Shown piece after piece: positions 61,514 to 64,000 of a stretch of 64,000 bases of DNA (position 1 is the stretch's first letter; each line of letters begins with the position of its first letter). Source of the DNA: Hermatobates lingyangjiaoensis (Eukaryota > Arthropoda > Insecta > Hemiptera > Hermatobatidae); assembly GCA_026182355.1 (NCBI GenBank), contig JAPFBL010000104.1, forward strand, positions 2,969,501-3,033,500. The letters run 5' to 3'. The notes beneath the pieces are model-generated. The model was given only the letters and a program-made list of their open reading frames with translations, had not been told where the DNA came from and ran no database searches. A program made the position numbers and the translations under genes.

Positions 61514-63545
61514 TAAAGTATAGTGATAGTGAAAACATACGTTTTTGAGATTTTGATGGAATTACATGTTTTGAGGTCCCAGAAGTCGTTTTATGAAGTT
61601 TATTCGATGATGTCTGTGAGGGTGGGTGAGTTTGTATCCAAAGTTTGTGGCCAAGCAACGGTCCAAAATCTTTGATGGATCAAGTTGATATGTTAAACAA
61701 AAAGGGCTTCATAGTGTAGATTGTTTGGGCCTCATGAGCCCTATTGTTTGGGAGCAATTTTGCGTTATGGGAAAGTTACTTTTTTTTGCCAGAAATCTGT
61801 TTTTAGACTACTGTCTAACCGTTTTTCTCCTGAACTACTAATTCTGGAGTCTACAAATGTTGGCACTATCTTTGAGGCTACAAACAATAAACGAGAAATA
61901 GCCTCAGAATTTTAAAACCACAGGAAATATTTTTTTTTAGAAAATGTAAAAATTTTGACTTATAATTCAATCTGAAAGCTTGTGAGAGCAATACAAGGCA
62001 TACCGTTTAACGGATCAAAATGAAACTATGCCTAAAAATAGAACGTTCTGAGGAGGATGAGTTGAAACAATTTTTTCAAAATTACAATCATCAAATGTAG
62101 GTAACAGTACATTTTCCATTCACAGAAAATTTTTTTTGATGCCAAGCAGCTAATTAAAAAACCATGAAAATTTACCAAAAAATTGAACACAAAATTAAAA
62201 CTTGATGAAACAAAATTCACGTAATTGCAATTACCGCAAAGATCAATAAGGCTATAAAAACTGATTGTTTATCATAGACTAATGACTCACCTGCTATACT
62301 TGTTGAATTTAATGATATGTATTTACATTGACTTACTTTTTCGAGTGAATGCACTGAAATAAAATTAATGTTTTTTATAATAGAAAATTTAAATAATTTA
62401 TTGACTTACATGAGATATAAGAGGACTAATATTTTTACATGTAAAAAATCACCACCAGTAAACATAAATTTCTGTTGCTTTCCATAGTATGGTGGATTTG
62501 TCTCACAAAATGCTCAACTCAATCTAAATAATGCACTCTTGAACAAAACTTGATACCAGATGAAAATTGTTTTATGCTTATGAATTATAGTATCTTTGGG
62601 TAATACTGAAGTGTGTAATACTGGGTAATACTGAGGAATGGACTCTATCCTCAAGAAGGACGAGTTATGTTTGTTGACAAATATCCAGTTTTTTCACTAT
62701 TCTAGTCGAATAGTTCATATCTATTATTTTTAAAACTTTCTATCTTCCAGCTATGAAAGTTTTAAATTATACTGAATAGCTGGCTTTGACTTTGATATGA
62801 GCAACTAGCTAATTACTAATATATTTTTTCTCAATATACATTCACAGCAACCCTGTGGGAGAGTAGAGCAATCAGAAAAAAGATAAAACTCGCTCAGAGT
62901 ACATTGGTATATATGATTTTCGAACAAATGGAAAGAAAAGTGATATTTATTAAATCTAGGAAGCCGTAATATTCCCAGTATAACAATTCTATAAACCACC
63001 AAAAATGTAAAACATAATTCAAAATTTAAAACATTCTTTGAAGGATAATAAATGTAATTATCCTACATCTTTTTTTAAAAATTATCTTAAAACGACATTT
63101 TTTCCTAGATGTTTCTGAGATTTTTTAGAGAAAATAGGAATATTTTCAAATTTGAAATGGGAAAATTGTCTTAAATGTTCAATGTAGAAGATCAGGTAAA
63201 CTACATAAGTGATCCAATAGCTATTGGAACAACAGCCATGCTCTCCTATAAGAGATTATTTCATAACACGAAATCTACCTTTTCGTTTTACAGAAATGTT
63301 ATTACCGCTGTAGTTATACTAATGATATTAATTGCATCGGTGGTGTGATATAAAAAAATTAGCATATGTATTGATATGTAGATCAATCAATATCTGTACT
63401 ACCTCCAGGAATGAAAGATTAATAAACATCTCGCATTTAGACATTTATATGATACCTAAATAGAACATTATATATCATATACCCAAGAAGTATGATATTA
63501 TGTTTACTTATAGTAAAGTAGAGTTTAGGCCACTCCAGAGTTTTT
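61514..63545. repeat. Dispersed 2 kb repeat, copy 2
   Basis: Collinear with 16327-18044: both share 'gttttgaggtcccagaagtc', 'tttgatggatcaagttgata', 'tgtgagagcaatacaa' and the right end 'acttatagtaaagt' followed by 'taggccactccaga'. The left terminus is less well kept here. Differences are spread along the length, and this copy lacks the 155 bp duplication. No intact frame is present. The end 'ctggagtggc' recurs in inverted orientation near 63802, a possible third, truncated copy. Confidence 0.65.
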
Positions 63546-64000
63546 TCATATCAAGATCTAATAATTTTTCATTCGACTAAATATCTTTCTATTGATTAAA
63601 TTAAGTATTGAAAATAAATAGTAAAAATTGTTTTCTGATTCCTTGTTTGCACCATAAATTCATAGCCTATCATTATCTATTATTATGAATTATATTTATT
63701 TGAATAGTTAATTCTAGTCAATTACGATTTACTTATAATTGATCCGGGAATTCTGCAAAACAGGCATTGAAAGAGAGATACAATAGTATCTTAAAAAAAT
63801 CTGGAGTGGCAACACTCATCTTTACTATGAGCAAATATAATAACAAACACGTTGACAACCAATTGAGTTGTGTTTTTATTTAAGTGTGGTTATCTAATTG
63901 AACTAGTGCACTATGTGGCCTTACCTGTTATATTGTGAATCTCATTGTTGTTTCTTAATTGAACTGCAGATTTTATATTATTTAATGGACTACATAATTG
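63546..64000. other. AT-rich sequence, nothing recognised
   Basis: Apart from the inverted 'ctggagtggc' piece near 63802 I see no gene or clear repeat. Confidence 0.4.

Overview
The window is animal nuclear DNA. It is strongly AT-rich, genes are split by long AT-rich introns with GT..AG borders, and intergenic and intronic space is full of transposon remnants and (TA)n tracts. A mariner relic, Penelope-like hairpin repeats and a Catsup/ZIP7-type zinc transporter point to an arthropod, most likely an insect. The sequence does not settle the order.

Layout. At 1-2.3 kb the last coding exon of a plus-strand DEAH-box RNA helicase enters from the left, behind an intron made of a complex tandem repeat. 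At 5.0-14.2 kb, minus strand, lies a complete nine-exon gene for the 26S proteasome ATPase Rpt4 (PSMC6). A dead mariner and a near-perfect 279 bp palindrome sit in its introns. From 14.2 to 24.3 kb no gene is seen, only repeats. At 24.3-31.9 kb, minus strand, is a four-exon ZIP7/SLC39A7 (Catsup) zinc transporter. It is head-to-head with a small plus-strand gene that starts at 32.5 kb. A further pair of plus-strand exons ends at 37.5 kb, tail-to-tail with HADHA. HADHA, the mitochondrial trifunctional protein alpha subunit, is complete on the minus strand (37.8-55.9 kb, 11 exons, 761 aa). It is head-to-head with a three-exon Rab-like GTPase (56.4-57.2 kb). From 57.2 kb to the end there is no gene, only repeats. 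The genes are unrelated housekeeping functions: protein degradation, zinc export from the secretory pathway, fatty-acid beta-oxidation and vesicle traffic.

The most interesting signal is in the repeats. At least ten places carry inverted-repeat inserts, often bounded by (TA)n tracts. Their arms contain the pattern CTGANGA, then a short stem-loop, then GAAA, which is the catalytic core layout of a hammerhead ribozyme. The middle stem differs completely in sequence between copies yet still pairs. One hairpin (50.8-51.0 kb) also carries an open frame that looks like the N-terminal part of a Penelope-like retroelement protein. The set is best explained as several families of Penelope-like elements, or retrozyme-like derivatives, with hammerhead motifs in their terminal repeats. 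No full-length element is present in the window.
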